NCBI RefSeq assembly: GCF_028369105.1
Contig: NZ_JAQNDO010000001.1
Location: 9,456,501-9,520,500 of the forward strand
Length of the DNA: 64,000 nt
From: Polyangium mundeleinium
GTDB taxonomy: Bacteria; Myxococcota_A; Polyangia; Polyangiales; Polyangiaceae
Direction: 5' to 3'
Shown here: one piece after another, positions 8,062 to 17,852 of the stretch
How the letters are laid out: each line of letters begins with the position of its first letter
Numbering within the stretch: position 1 is the first letter of the stretch
Made by a program: the position numbers and the translations under genes
Notes under the pieces: model-generated
Told to the model about the DNA's origin: nothing
The model's input: the letters and a program-made list of their open reading frames with translations, nothing else
The model's database searches: none

Positions 8062-11000
8062 CGCTGCACCTCCTCCGCGCCACGGCGACCGGAGCGCCGC
8101 CGGCGTAGACCCATCAGCGCGAGCGCTGCGAGCGCCCATGCGCTCCCTCTCCGCTCCTGCGCCCCGAGGCCGCACGCGCAGCTACCTGTCTCATCGCCAT
8201 CGAACGGCCCGCCGCCGCCCGCGCCGCCCGCGCCGCCCGCGCCGCCCGCGCCGCCGCTGCCGGAGGCCGAGCTCTTCTCCGATACGCAATACATACCGAG
8301 TGCGTCTCCCGTCTCGCTGCTCGTCACCTCCTCGCACGTCTGGCCCGGCGGGCAGGGGTACTCTCCCTTTGCGCAAGGCACGGCGCAGAAACAAGCATCG
8401 CTGCCCTTCACGCACGCGGATCCCGCAGCACACAGCGGCGGCGCGCTCAGGTCTTGTTCGTCGATCACGCCATCGCAGTCGTTGTCCTCGCAGTCGCAGG
8501 ACTCGTCGCTCGGCTCCTGCGCGCCGGCACAGGCGAATTCTCCCTGGACGCAGGCATATTGCCCTTTTTGACATGCCCCCGTGTCGATCCCGCACGCCTC
8601 TCCGATCGAGACCACGGGGGACGGCTGCGGGTTCGGGGTGCCGTCGATGCCATCGGGGGGGGCGCCTGCCTCGTCGATCGAGCCATCGCAATCGTTGTCG
8701 ATGCCGTCGCAGATCTCCGAAACAGGCGCCGTACCGCCGATGCACGTGCTTCCCCCTGCGTCATCACACGCAAATTTCCCCGGCGTGCACGGCGGGAAGC
8801 TGCGGTTGCCCGGAAAAAGCCCTGTGTCGTAGGCCGGGGTACACGGACCGCCCGTCGGAAGACCGTTGTCGAGCGCGCCATCGCAATCGTTGTCCTTGCC
8901 GTCGCAGATCTCGGACACCGGGCCGACGTCATTCGCGCAATCGAGCACGCCCGCAGTGCAGACGAGCGTGCCCGTCTTGCACTCACCCTGATTGGAGCCA
9001 CACGTCGTACCGACCTGCGGGAGACTGCCGTCATCGAGCATGCCATTGCAGTTGTTGTCGAGCCCGTCGCAGACCTCCGGGCTCGGGGCCTTCGGGTTCG
9101 AGCAGACCCACTTTTGCAGGCCCTGGCAGACGAGCTTGCCCGTGTTGCACGGGGCCGTGAGCGTACCCGTGCCCTTGCAGGTCCCGCCGGGCGGCGGGCA
9201 CCACGTGAGGTTCCCGAACGTGCAGCAGTTGCCCGGCTCGGTCCAGCAGCCGTTGTTCCCAGCGGCCGGCGCGTCCGCGAGCGGCGTCTCGTCGATCGTG
9301 CCGTCACAATCGTTGTCCTTGCCGTCGCAGTATTCGGGACCCGGCTGCACGCCGCCCTGGCAGACGAGCGCGCCATTGACGCAGGCCGTGAGGCCCGTCG
9401 TGCACGGCGCCTGGTTGTTGCCGCAAGGCGTCCCGACGCCGAAGGGGCTCTCGTCGACCACGCCGTCGCAATCGTTGTCCTTGCCGTCGCAGATCTCCGC
9501 GCTCGGCCCGACGAAGCCCTGGCACGTGCCATTGCAGGGCTGCGTGCCCCGCTTGCACTGGCTGTTCACGCCGTAGTTCAGGTTCGCCGGCGTGCCGACG
9601 GGCACGCACGGCGCGGGCGGCACACCGTCGTCGATCGTGCCGTCGCAGTCGTTGTCCTTGCCGTCGCATTGCTCGACCTGCGGGGAGTTCGTGCAGGCGT
9701 TGAACCCGCCGTTCGCCACGCAAGCGCCGGGAAACGCCACGTTCTGCGCCGCCTTGCACGTCAGCACGCCGGCGCAGTTCGCCGGGGTGGACTGACCACA
9801 CGCCGCGCTCGGGGCGCCATTGTCCGCGACGCCGTCGCAGTCGTTGTCGCAGCCGTCACACACCTCGGCCGAGGGGATGCACGGCACGACGCATACGGCA
9901 CTCTCGTCCACCTGTCCGTCGCAATCGTCATCCTGGCTGTTGCACGTCTCCGCTTGCGGACAATGCGCCGGATTGCCACATTTCGTGACGCCCTCATCAA
10001 TGCCGCCCTGGCAGTTGTTGTCGAGATTGTCGCAGCTCTCCTTGGGGTTGTAGCAGAGCCACGTGGCCGGCTGGGTCGCCTGTGTGGGCGTCGTGCAGGG
10101 CAGCTTCGTCAGGTCGCCGCCCGGGTTCGCCGTGGTGATCGTGCTCTGGTACGTCGAGAGGCACGTCGTGCGCTGGGCCGCCGTCGACCACGCGCAGCAC
10201 GTCTGCCCCTGGTTGCAATAATGGGCGAACCCCTCGTCCGTGCAGCCGTTGCAGTTGTTGTCGGCGTTGTCGCAGGTCTCGGGCTTGATGGCAGTGGCGA
10301 TGATGTTCGAGAGCGCCGTCGAGAGCTGCGTTTCATTCGTCGCCGGGGTCGATGTGCCGGTGCCGCCCGCCGCCGCGAGCGCTGCGTTGGCGGCAGCCGA
10401 GGTGCCGAAATCGATCACGTGCGTCTTGACCGACCAGTTGATCCCACCACGATTGAAGCCAGCCAGGAGATCCGCGGCTGCGTCGATTGCGTCGGCGGGG
10501 TCGTCGCAAGTCTCGAGGCCGTCCGTGATGAGGATCGCGTTGATCGTGCGGCAGGCGCGCTCGCCGGACTGCGAGATCGGAGACACAAACGTCGGGTTTC
10601 CGGTGATCGGCCGGGCCCACTGGTCCGAAAGGTACCGGTAGGCGTCGCGCAGGATGCCGTTCAACGGCGTTTCACCCGCCGGCCAGAGCTCGTAGCTGAG
10701 CTGCCGCGTCGGGTGCATCGAGCAGTCGTTGTCGACCCACTTGAGCAGCTCCGGGATGTTCGAATCCTGGAGCGGCGGCGCGTAGAAGTTGTCGATCTGC
10801 ATCGGGACGAGAACCTCGGCGCCCCGACGGTCCGCGGAGTTCGGCTGCGCGGTCGGCTCTAGGCCGCAGCCGCTGCCGGGGTTGCCTCCGCCCGTGTAGC
10901 TCTGCCATACGCAGTTGCCGACGCCGGTCGAGCTACAGGACGCAACGCAACCCACGGCCGTGCCGCGCTGGAACCCAGCGAGCCCGAAGTTCACCTGCCC

Positions 11001-11318
11001 GCCGAACGCGAAGAACATCTTCCGCAGGGCGCACTTGGCGTGGCTGATGCGGGTCGACCCGAAGCCACACGAGTCGGGCAGCGGACTCGCGGAGCTCGGG
11101 GCGCCGGCCGTCATCGACCCCGATGTGTCGAAAAGGATCATGAAATACGGCTTCGCAGGCGAAGGCCACTGCGCCGGGTCAGGGCTGAGGCACGCCACCG
11201 GCTCCGCACCAGCGACGCGCGACGCCGTCAACGACGCCACCAGCGCCATGATGCCGCCTGCTGCGGCCCCCATCCGTGAGAAGCGACCGATACGTTCAGT
11301 GGTGAAGGTCGTGCGCAT
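8058..11318 (-). CDS. Secreted vWA / MopE-like repeat protein with MYXO-CTERM tail
   Basis: The protein has 1086 aa. An N-terminal signal peptide (MALVASLTASRVAGA) is followed by a von Willebrand A domain with the MIDAS motif FMILFDTSGSM at about residue 60. The rest has about eleven Asp-rich MopE-type motifs, such as ICDGKDNDCDGVVDES and ICDGIDNDCDGSIDEA, separated by Cys-rich segments. The C-terminus (GSCACGLG, a hydrophobic stretch ALAALALMGL, then RRRRSGRRG) is a MYXO-CTERM sorting signal, processed and anchored in the myxobacterial outer envelope. Glycine-rich AGGAGGAGG precedes it. It is the first gene of a two-gene unit with the SUMF1-like lipoprotein. The domains suggest metal-dependent adhesion or surface assembly, but the ligand is unknown. 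Confidence 0.88.
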   Translation of the reverse strand: MRTTFTTERIGRFSRMGAAAGGIMALVASLTASRVAGAEPVACLSPDPAQWPSPAKPYFMILFDTSGSMTAGAPSSASPLPDSCGFGSTRISHAKCALRKMFFAFGGQVNFGLAGFQRGTAVGCVASCSSTGVGNCVWQSYTGGGNPGSGCGLEPTAQPNSADRRGAEVLVPMQIDNFYAPPLQDSNIPELLKWVDNDCSMHPTRQLSYELWPAGETPLNGILRDAYRYLSDQWARPITGNPTFVSPISQSGERACRTINAILITDGLETCDDPADAIDAAADLLAGFNRGGINWSVKTHVIDFGTSAAANAALAAAGGTGTSTPATNETQLSTALSNIIATAIKPETCDNADNNCNGCTDEGFAHYCNQGQTCCAWSTAAQRTTCLSTYQSTITTANPGGDLTKLPCTTPTQATQPATWLCYNPKESCDNLDNNCQGGIDEGVTKCGNPAHCPQAETCNSQDDDCDGQVDESAVCVVPCIPSAEVCDGCDNDCDGVADNGAPSAACGQSTPANCAGVLTCKAAQNVAFPGACVANGGFNACTNSPQVEQCDGKDNDCDGTIDDGVPPAPCVPVGTPANLNYGVNSQCKRGTQPCNGTCQGFVGPSAEICDGKDNDCDGVVDESPFGVGTPCGNNQAPCTTGLTACVNGALVCQGGVQPGPEYCDGKDNDCDGTIDETPLADAPAAGNNGCWTEPGNCCTFGNLTWCPPPGGTCKGTGTLTAPCNTGKLVCQGLQKWVCSNPKAPSPEVCDGLDNNCNGMLDDGSLPQVGTTCGSNQGECKTGTLVCTAGVLDCANDVGPVSEICDGKDNDCDGALDNGLPTGGPCTPAYDTGLFPGNRSFPPCTPGKFACDDAGGSTCIGGTAPVSEICDGIDNDCDGSIDEAGAPPDGIDGTPNPQPSPVVSIGEACGIDTGACQKGQYACVQGEFACAGAQEPSDESCDCEDNDCDGVIDEQDLSAPPLCAAGSACVKGSDACFCAVPCAKGEYPCPPGQTCEEVTSSETGDALGMYCVSEKSSASGSGGAGGAGGAGGAGGGGPFDGDETGSCACGLGAQERRGSAWALAALALMGLRRRRSGRRGAEEVQR

Positions 11319-11571
11319 GTGATCCGTCTCGAACCGTTTGGTCGAGCCGACCTGGGCCCAGACAAACGTGCGTCCAGCTTACAGGGCGGGGTTCGTGGCG
11401 TAAACTGGATTCTGGGCCCGTGGTTTGGCGCAGCCTGAGCGTTCCCGGGTCTTTTGGTCATGCTACGAGCGGCCGGGATGTCGTCGGGCAGAGTGTGTTC
11501 CTTGCAACTCGTTCAGCGACTCTGGTAACCTGAATGGCAGGGCCGAGGGGCCTCCTGAGGAGCGCCACGCG

Positions 11572-13080
11572 ATGCACACAGCAGTACAACCAGGGGAAGT
11601 TTTGCTGGACAAGTACCGCGTCGAGCGTGTGCTCGGACAGGGCGGTATGGGGGTCGTCGTGTCGGCCAGGCACCTCGAGCTCGGCGAGCTCTTCGCGATC
11701 AAGCTCATGCTCCCCGCAGCGCTCGCGCACCCCGACGCCGTCGAGCGGTTCTTGCGCGAGGCGCGCGCGTCCGCTCGGCTCAAGAGCGAGCACGTCGCGC
11801 GCGTGCACGACGTCGGTCGCCTCCCGAGCGGCGCGCCGTATATGGTGATGGAGCACCTCTCCGGCCAGGATCTCAAAGCCGTCCTGCGTGCGCGCGGGCC
11901 CTTGCCCGTGCAGGAAACGGCCCTTTACGTCTACCAGGCTTGTGAGGCCGTGGCCGAGGCGCATTCCCTCGGCATCGTGCACCGTGATCTGAAGCCAGCC
12001 AACCTGTTCCTGATCCAGCGACCCAATGGCACGCCGTGCGTGAAGGTGCTCGATTTCGGCATCTCGAAGGAGCTCGATCCGGCGCACAGGGTGGGCCCCG
12101 ACTTGACGAAGACCGGCATGTTCATGGGGTCGCCGAGCTACATGTCTCCCGAGCAGATGTCGCGTATCAAGGACGCCGATGCGCGCAGCGACATCTGGTC
12201 GATCGGGGTGATCCTGTTCGAGCTCCTCACGCGCCGGCTCCCGTTCAAGGCGGAGGTCATGACGGAGCTCATCAGCAAGGTCTTGATGGAATCTCCTCCG
12301 AGGCTCACCGAGATTCGCCCGGATCTGCCGCCGGTGCTCGAAGCGATCGTGCTACGATGTCTGGAGAAACAGCCGGCGCAGCGGATTCAATCGGTGCACG
12401 AGCTCATGGCCGCATTGCGGCCGTTCACGATCGCGGGAGCCGAAGCCACGATGCTCGGCGCTCCGCTTTTTCCGCTCCCCACAACGCCGACGCACGGAGG
12501 AGGCGGGGAGCCTGGCGGCACCCACACCGTCGCGACGCAGCCGCTCCCTCCGGGAGCGGTTCCCATCCCCACCGGGCTCGACACGCAAACTGTGCCGAAC
12601 GGGAGAGCTGGCTCGAATGGCCAGACGGCCGGCGCGTGGGGAAAAACGAACCCGGGCGGGAAGGCCATACGTGCAACGACGAGGCTCGTGGCGGGGGCCG
12701 CGGTGGGGCTCGTGCTTCTCCTAGGGGGTGGGATATGGGTGGTTGCGGGGGCACGAACGAGCACGCCCGGTTCGGCGGTCGATGCACCGCCGGTCCCGGA
12801 AACGATGAAGCCCACGCCCGTGGAGGTGGCGACCGCGGCTCCGACGGCATCCGTGACGGAGTCCGTGGCGGCGCCTCCCGAGCCCCCGGCGAAGGAGCCT
12901 GTGGCTTCCCCCAGCGCGAAGCAGACGGCTGGCAGTGGCGCGAAACCACCGAAGGCCGCGACGACCACGAAGGCCGCGACGACCACGAAGGCCGCGACGA
13001 CCGACACGCAGCAGCAAGTGGCGAAGCCGAAAGCGACGGCAACAGCTGCGGGCACGGAGGAGATTGAGCGCAGGCGTTAG
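11572..13080 (+). CDS. Hanks-type serine/threonine protein kinase, one TM
   Basis: The protein has 502 aa. The start is the ATG at 11572, with GAGGAG 9 nt upstream. All key kinase elements are present: P-loop GQGGMGVV (22-29), Lys44 in AIKLM, HRDLKPANL with Asp139, DFG Asp161, and the SPEQM activation-segment end. A Pro/Gly-rich linker follows, then one membrane helix (VAGAAVGLVLLLGGGIWVVA), then an extracytoplasmic Ala/Pro/Thr tail with three KAATTT repeats and no recognisable sensor domain. The gene is transcribed with the next TPR-type protein, 16 bp downstream. A signalling role is certain in type, but the substrates are not known. The FHA-containing activator at 19289-21130 is an obvious candidate reader of phosphothreonine, though that link is inference. 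Confidence 0.92.
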   Translation: MHTAVQPGEVLLDKYRVERVLGQGGMGVVVSARHLELGELFAIKLMLPAALAHPDAVERFLREARASARLKSEHVARVHDVGRLPSGAPYMVMEHLSGQDLKAVLRARGPLPVQETALYVYQACEAVAEAHSLGIVHRDLKPANLFLIQRPNGTPCVKVLDFGISKELDPAHRVGPDLTKTGMFMGSPSYMSPEQMSRIKDADARSDIWSIGVILFELLTRRLPFKAEVMTELISKVLMESPPRLTEIRPDLPPVLEAIVLRCLEKQPAQRIQSVHELMAALRPFTIAGAEATMLGAPLFPLPTTPTHGGGGEPGGTHTVATQPLPPGAVPIPTGLDTQTVPNGRAGSNGQTAGAWGKTNPGGKAIRATTRLVAGAAVGLVLLLGGGIWVVAGARTSTPGSAVDAPPVPETMKPTPVEVATAAPTASVTESVAAPPEPPAKEPVASPSAKQTAGSGAKPPKAATTTKAATTTKAATTDTQQQVAKPKATATAAGTEEIERRR

Positions 13081-13096
13081 AGGAGGAGCGATTCCC

Positions 13097-14134
13097 ATGA
13101 AGGAGAACATGAACGGCAAGCGACTTCTCCACGCGCTCGTTCTTTCCGTCAGCCTGACCTGGCCGATGGGGGCCCGTGCGCAATCCTCGAATCCCGAGGT
13201 CGAAGCTGCGGCGGATGCACTCTATGACGAGGCCGTCGAGGACTACCGCGCAAAGAACTATGCGAGCGCATGCCCCAAATTCGCAAATGTCCTCAAGCTC
13301 TCCGACACCCCCGGCACGAGGATCCAGCTCGCCTCATGTTATGAAAAATTGGGCAAGCTAGCGAGCGCATGGTCGGAGCTCAGGTACGCAGAAGATTCCG
13401 CGACGAGGTTGCAGGACACGGATCGAGCGCGAAAGGCCGAGGAAAGGAGGAAGGCGCTCGAACCTCGATTGCCGAAGCTCTCCGTGGAAGTGCCCGCGGA
13501 CACTGCAGCGATCCCCGGGCTCTCGATCACGCGGAACGGCGTGCCGGTGCTATCGATGCAGTGGGGCAAACCGGTGCCCGTGGACCTCGGCGTTCACCAG
13601 ATCGAAGTCACAGCACCGGGCATGCGGCCATGGACGAAGGAGTTCGAGATCCGCGTCGAGGGGGAGAGCCTCGTGGCGCCGGTCGAGCCTCCTTCACCGA
13701 TCGAGCGCCCCCCCCATGGTGGCAAGGCAGAACCCCCCCCGCCGCTGCCTCCTCCGCCTCCTCCTGCTCCTCGTCCTCCGTCGTCGTCCGCGCTTCGCAT
13801 CGCCGCATTCTCGGGGATGGGGCTTGGCGCCGCAGGGCTCGGCGTGGGCGCCATTCTCGGCGGCATGGCTCTATCGCGCAACGGTGATAGCAAAGGGTAC
13901 TGTGATGCGCGAGACCACTGCAATCGAACGGGGTACGATTTGCGGATGGAGGCCATTGCGCTCGGAAAAGGCTCCACGGCAGCGTTCGTCGTGGGCGGGG
14001 TGCTGCTCGCTGGGGGCATCACGCTCTTCGTGCTGTCCCCCTCGGCCTCCAAAGGCAAGGAGGCCGAGACCGGTGGCATCACAGCGGCGTTGCACGTCTG
14101 GCCAGGAGGGGGTGGCATTCGTGGGACCTGGTAA
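13097..14134 (+). CDS. Exported TPR-like protein with PEGA-type segment and two C-terminal TM helices
   Basis: The protein has 345 aa. The start is the ATG at 13097, with a strong AGGAGGAG site 8 nt upstream. A signal peptide ends in GARAQ. Residues 30-130 (ADALYDEAVEDYRAKNYASA, LASCYEKLGKLASAWSELR) form a TPR-like helical region, followed by a beta segment (LSVEVPADTAAIPGLSITRN) of PEGA style. A polyproline linker leads to two membrane helices (MGLGAAGLGVGAILGGMAL and FVVGGVLLAGGITLFVL). Small proteins of this layout next to Ser/Thr kinases are common in Polyangiales. It is most likely the periplasmic partner of the kinase encoded just upstream; its exact role is unknown. Confidence 0.8.
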   Translation: MKENMNGKRLLHALVLSVSLTWPMGARAQSSNPEVEAAADALYDEAVEDYRAKNYASACPKFANVLKLSDTPGTRIQLASCYEKLGKLASAWSELRYAEDSATRLQDTDRARKAEERRKALEPRLPKLSVEVPADTAAIPGLSITRNGVPVLSMQWGKPVPVDLGVHQIEVTAPGMRPWTKEFEIRVEGESLVAPVEPPSPIERPPHGGKAEPPPPLPPPPPPAPRPPSSSALRIAAFSGMGLGAAGLGVGAILGGMALSRNGDSKGYCDARDHCNRTGYDLRMEAIALGKGSTAAFVVGGVLLAGGITLFVLSPSASKGKEAETGGITAALHVWPGGGGIRGTW

Positions 14135-14323
14135 GGGTGTAACCACGCACGATCCGCGGAGGAAAAACCAGCCGTCCAGCCCGGGATCCTGACGGCCCCC
14201 GCGCTGGCGCGCAGCCATGGCGCCCGCCACGGCACGAGATGCTCTGCCGAGAACGTCATCGATCCCAGCGCGCGCTCGTCGAGTGACGCTGCGGGTGTTC
14301 GAGGATAACGTCCTGGTAGACGG

Positions 14324-14962
14324 ATGGCCGAAAACCAATACGAGGACCTGGAGCGCGACATCCGACGCCGCCTCACAGAAGGGGACCACGAGAAGGCGAC
14401 GACGCTCGCGATCCGTGGCTTCGGCGCGGAGATTTTTGGTTTCCTGGTCGCGCTCCACCGCGACGAGCAGGACGCGGAGGAGGTCTTTGCCGCCTTCAGC
14501 GAGCGCCTGTGGCGTGATGTGCGCACCTTCCGCGGCGACAGCTCCTTTCGTACCTGGGCTTATGTTTTGGCGCGGCACGCATCGCTCAATTACCGGCGCG
14601 ACACGCGGCGCCGCGAGAACAGGCAGCGGCCCCTGCCCGAGGGATCGGAGCTCTCGGCGATCGTGGAGCAGGTCCGCAGCGAGACGGCTTCGTACCTGCG
14701 CACCGAGCGGCAATTGCGCTTCGCGGCCCTGCGCGCCTCGTTGCCCCCCGAGGACCAGGCGCTCCTCGTGCTCCGCATCGATCGGGGGCTCGCGTGGAAC
14801 GAGCTCGCTCGCGTGTTCCACGAAGGCGACGCGCCGCAGGGCAAGGTCGAGCTTGCGCGCGAGGCGGCGCGCTTGCGCAAGCGATTCCAGCTCCTCAAGG
14901 TGCGGCTCTTCGAGATGGGCAAACGCGCGGGCGTCGTGAGCGAGGATCCGGAGGGGGCTTGA
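14324..14962 (+). CDS. ECF-type RNA polymerase sigma factor
   Basis: The protein has 212 aa. Region 2 is clear: EIFGFLVALHRDEQDAEEVF, then FRGDSSFRTWAYVLARHASL and NYRRDTRRRE. Region 4 (ALRASLPPEDQALLVLRIDR, GLAWNELARVF) is a weak but recognisable sigma-70 r4. No anti-sigma factor is encoded nearby. Instead its 3' end runs into a kinase-TPR gene. ECF sigma factors paired with Ser/Thr kinases are known in myxobacteria and planctomycetes, and phosphorylation of the sigma factor by the neighbour is the simplest model (inference). Confidence 0.88.
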   Translation: MAENQYEDLERDIRRRLTEGDHEKATTLAIRGFGAEIFGFLVALHRDEQDAEEVFAAFSERLWRDVRTFRGDSSFRTWAYVLARHASLNYRRDTRRRENRQRPLPEGSELSAIVEQVRSETASYLRTERQLRFAALRASLPPEDQALLVLRIDRGLAWNELARVFHEGDAPQGKVELAREAARLRKRFQLLKVRLFEMGKRAGVVSEDPEGA

Positions 14963-14964
14963 GG

Positions 14965-17655
14965 TTGCCGTCCAGAGCCGGCGCAGGAGGCGCGCAGGGC
15001 AGAGAGGAGGACGAGCAAGAAGCGCTCGAGGACTCGTCCGTCGGAAGCTTCCTTCGCGAGGTCGCGCTCGCCCCGCCCATCGAGCCGCCCGGCGCAGAGC
15101 GCGATCGCACGGGCGAGACGGTCGGCCACTTCGAACTCACGAAGCTGCTCGGTCGCGGAGGCATGGGGGTCGTGTACGCCGCCTTCGATCGGACCCTGCG
15201 GCGCGAAGTCGCGCTCAAGCTGCTCCGCGCTGGGGCGACCCCGAGCGAGGAGCGGCGCAGGCGGTTCTTGCGGGAGGCCCGTTCGGGCGCGGCCGTGAGG
15301 CACCCGAACATCGCGGCCGTGTTCGAGGCCGGCGAGATCGACGGGGAGGTGTTCCTCGTGATGGAGCGCGTGGAGGGGCGCTCGCTCCGCGCCGTGATGA
15401 ACGCGGCCGGAGGCGCGCTCCCGACGGTGGAGGCGGCGCACATCGCGCGGGAGATGGCCCGAGGCCTCGCCGCGGCGCACGCGGCATCCGTGATTCACCG
15501 CGACATCAAGCCCGAGAACGTGATGATCGGGGACGGCAAGGAGGTGAAGATCCTCGACTTCGGGCTCGCCAAGCTGCGCGACGCGGAGGACGCGCATTCC
15601 GCCTTCGCGTCGACCGACGTCGCCACGCATGAGGGCCGCCTCCTGGGAACGACGAGCTACATGTCCCCCGAGCAGGCGCGCGGGCTCTCGGCGGATGCCC
15701 GCTCGGATGTGTTCGCGCTCGGGGTCGTGCTCTTCGAGATGCTCGCGGGCGCGCGGCCCTTTCGCGGGGCAACGACGACGGATGTGCTCGCGGCGATCCT
15801 TCGTGACGCGCCGCCGCCGCTCCCGTCACGAGGCGCTGCTCGTGACCTCGCGAGCGTCGTCATGCGCTGCTTGGCGAAGGAGCCGAGCGAGCGATATGCG
15901 GACGCGGGCGCGCTGCTCGCCGCGCTCGAAGCCGCGCCGCTGCGGACACCACGACGACCGCGCATGGCCGTCCTCGCCCTTCCGGTTGCCGCGACGGCCC
16001 TGATCGCCGCGTGGTTCTCGCTCCACGCGCCTCCTTCACGCGCGCCGGAGCCGAGCGCCCCCTCGCCCGCGCCGCGCCCGACCGCGATCACCGATCTTCC
16101 GCTCCCTTCCTCCAGCAGCACCGGGGCCATCGACGCTTACAAGGTCGCGCTGCAGGCCTTCCGTGATGCGAACTGGGGGCAGGCGCAGGCGAGCCTGCGC
16201 AAGGCGATCGAGCTGGATCCCACGCTCGCCGCGGCGCATCTCCGGCTCGCGATCGTGCTGTCGCCCCCGGGCCGCGTCCTCCGCATGTCATCTTCGCTGG
16301 AAGCACGCGCGGCCTATCGCGAGGCGACGCGGCTCCGCGGCTCGCTCACGCCCCGCGACCGCGCCCTTCTTTCGGCCTTGGAGCCCATGCTCGGCGCCGA
16401 TCCGCCGGATATGACCGCGGCATCACGAAAGCTCGCCGAGCTCGGCGAGCTTTCCCCTGGGGACGCCGAGATCTTCCACCTCTGCGCGGTGTACGCCCTC
16501 GTCGATGACCCTTCGCTTCGGCTCGCGGCGGCGCGGCGCGCGGTCGAGATCGATCCCGGGTTTGCCGATGCATGGCAAGCGCTCGCCCAGACGCTCGCGG
16601 GCAAAGAGGATCTGGAGGGCGCAATGGCGGCGCTGGAGCGCTGCGCCGCCGCCGCACCGATGGCGACCGACTGCTGGTTCGAGCATGCGCTCATCGAGAC
16701 CGAGCTCGGCCGGTGCGCCGACGCAGAGGCGCACCTCCGGCGCGCGACGAGCGACCCGCAGGCCCTTGCGCAGTATTTTCGGATGCGGGCCAGCATGCTC
16801 TACGCGCTCGGCAAGCCGCGCGAAGCGGTGGCCGAAGTGCTACGGCAGGTGTGGCCCCGGCTCGATCCGACCCAGGTCGCGTGGCGCGACGAGACGGCGG
16901 ACCGCGCGAACCTCGCGGCTGCGTACGGGGATTTCGAGGAGGCGAGGGCGCACGCGCGCGAGGGCCTCCGCGAGGTCGACGGCCATCCGGCGCTCACCGC
17001 CCACGCGCCCTTTGCGCTGCTGCTCGCCGAAATCGAGCTGGAGACCGGGCGCGTGAAGGAGGCGGCGGCCGTGGCGACGGATTTCCTCCGGCGGCATGAG
17101 GGATGGCAGCTCGGCAGGGTGCTCGACGACCCCAGCGTCTACCTATCGCGTATCGCCGCGCGAGGTGGGGCGATCGCGGAAGGCGACGTGCGTGCGCGCA
17201 GGGACGCCTGGTACGGAGTTGCATTGCGGAGCGCGTCGAGCGCGGACGACAGGACGCGCGCATGGGATCTTGCGTACGTCGCGGGCATCGAGCGAGAAGA
17301 CGAGGCCCTCGAAGCGCTCTCCGCGCGGCCCACGGACGTCCCGCGGCTCGGCGTATCCCAGGGGTTCGACGCAGGCATAGGCCGCGTTCTCTGGCTCGGC
17401 GGCAAGCGGGAGGAGGCGCATCCCTTCTTCGAGCGCGCCTTCAGGCGCTGCAGCCGCTTCGAATGGATCATGTCGAGCATGCGCGCGGATCTGCTGTACG
17501 GCCGCGCCCTCGAGGCGCGTGGTGCTCACGACCGCGCGTGCCAGGCCTTCGCCAGGATCCTCGCGCGCTGGGGCGAGGCCAAGCCGCGCTCGGTCACGGC
17601 CGAGGAGGCGAGGAAGCACGCCCGGGCGCTCGGCTGCGACGCCGGCCCGCCGTAA
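14965..17655 (+). CDS. Serine/threonine protein kinase with C-terminal TPR region
   Basis: The protein has 896 aa from a TTG at 14965, about 10 nt after GGAGG. A TTG at 14959 overlapping the sigma stop (TTGA) is the alternative, and an upstream ATG at 14794 would overlap the sigma gene by 169 bp and is unlikely. Kinase motifs are GRGGMGVVY, VALK, HRDIKPENVMI with Asp180, DFGLAK with Asp198, and SPEQARG. One TM helix (VLALPVAATALIAAWFSL) starts near residue 334. About 500 extracytoplasmic residues are helical repeats of TPR type (e.g. AQASLRKAIELDPTLAAAHL, AVEIDPGFADAWQALAQTLA). It is coupled to the ECF sigma gene, and the TPR part is a likely protein-interaction sensor. Confidence 0.88.
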   Translation: MPSRAGAGGAQGREEDEQEALEDSSVGSFLREVALAPPIEPPGAERDRTGETVGHFELTKLLGRGGMGVVYAAFDRTLRREVALKLLRAGATPSEERRRRFLREARSGAAVRHPNIAAVFEAGEIDGEVFLVMERVEGRSLRAVMNAAGGALPTVEAAHIAREMARGLAAAHAASVIHRDIKPENVMIGDGKEVKILDFGLAKLRDAEDAHSAFASTDVATHEGRLLGTTSYMSPEQARGLSADARSDVFALGVVLFEMLAGARPFRGATTTDVLAAILRDAPPPLPSRGAARDLASVVMRCLAKEPSERYADAGALLAALEAAPLRTPRRPRMAVLALPVAATALIAAWFSLHAPPSRAPEPSAPSPAPRPTAITDLPLPSSSSTGAIDAYKVALQAFRDANWGQAQASLRKAIELDPTLAAAHLRLAIVLSPPGRVLRMSSSLEARAAYREATRLRGSLTPRDRALLSALEPMLGADPPDMTAASRKLAELGELSPGDAEIFHLCAVYALVDDPSLRLAAARRAVEIDPGFADAWQALAQTLAGKEDLEGAMAALERCAAAAPMATDCWFEHALIETELGRCADAEAHLRRATSDPQALAQYFRMRASMLYALGKPREAVAEVLRQVWPRLDPTQVAWRDETADRANLAAAYGDFEEARAHAREGLREVDGHPALTAHAPFALLLAEIELETGRVKEAAAVATDFLRRHEGWQLGRVLDDPSVYLSRIAARGGAIAEGDVRARRDAWYGVALRSASSADDRTRAWDLAYVAGIEREDEALEALSARPTDVPRLGVSQGFDAGIGRVLWLGGKREEAHPFFERAFRRCSRFEWIMSSMRADLLYGRALEARGAHDRACQAFARILARWGEAKPRSVTAEEARKHARALGCDAGPP

Positions 17656-17852
17656 ACGGCCTCGACAGAGGCGTGCGTCGGATTTTTTCCGGCGTGTGGT
17701 TCACATCCGCGGCGCGTGGTGCCTTCCCTCGTGAGCCAGGGCCGTGTCCATGTGCGTGATCAGAACCCGCGGGTGTGGGCATCCACTGCCGTGGGCGCGA
17801 GCCGAGGCGGCTGAAGAACGTTCCCACAACACGCAGGAAAAAACCCTTCGTC

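Noticed and set aside
4870-8571. Plus-strand 1233-codon open frame opposite the MopE-like gene
   Set aside because: It is the antisense shadow of the DNDCDG repeats: monotonous Val/Ala/Arg/Asp composition with no domain, while the minus strand has a lipobox, Cys pattern and SUMF1-like end.
11430-11460. Sigma54-like box upstream of the first kinase (TGGCGCAGCCTGAGC)
   Set aside because: It has mismatches in both the -24 and -12 elements, unlike the full match at 21434, and no activator site is nearby.
14794-14964. ATG start of the TPR-kinase at 14794
   Set aside because: It would overlap the sigma factor by 169 bp with Arg-rich, non-conserved sequence; TTG at 14965 (or 14959) has a good GGAGG site.
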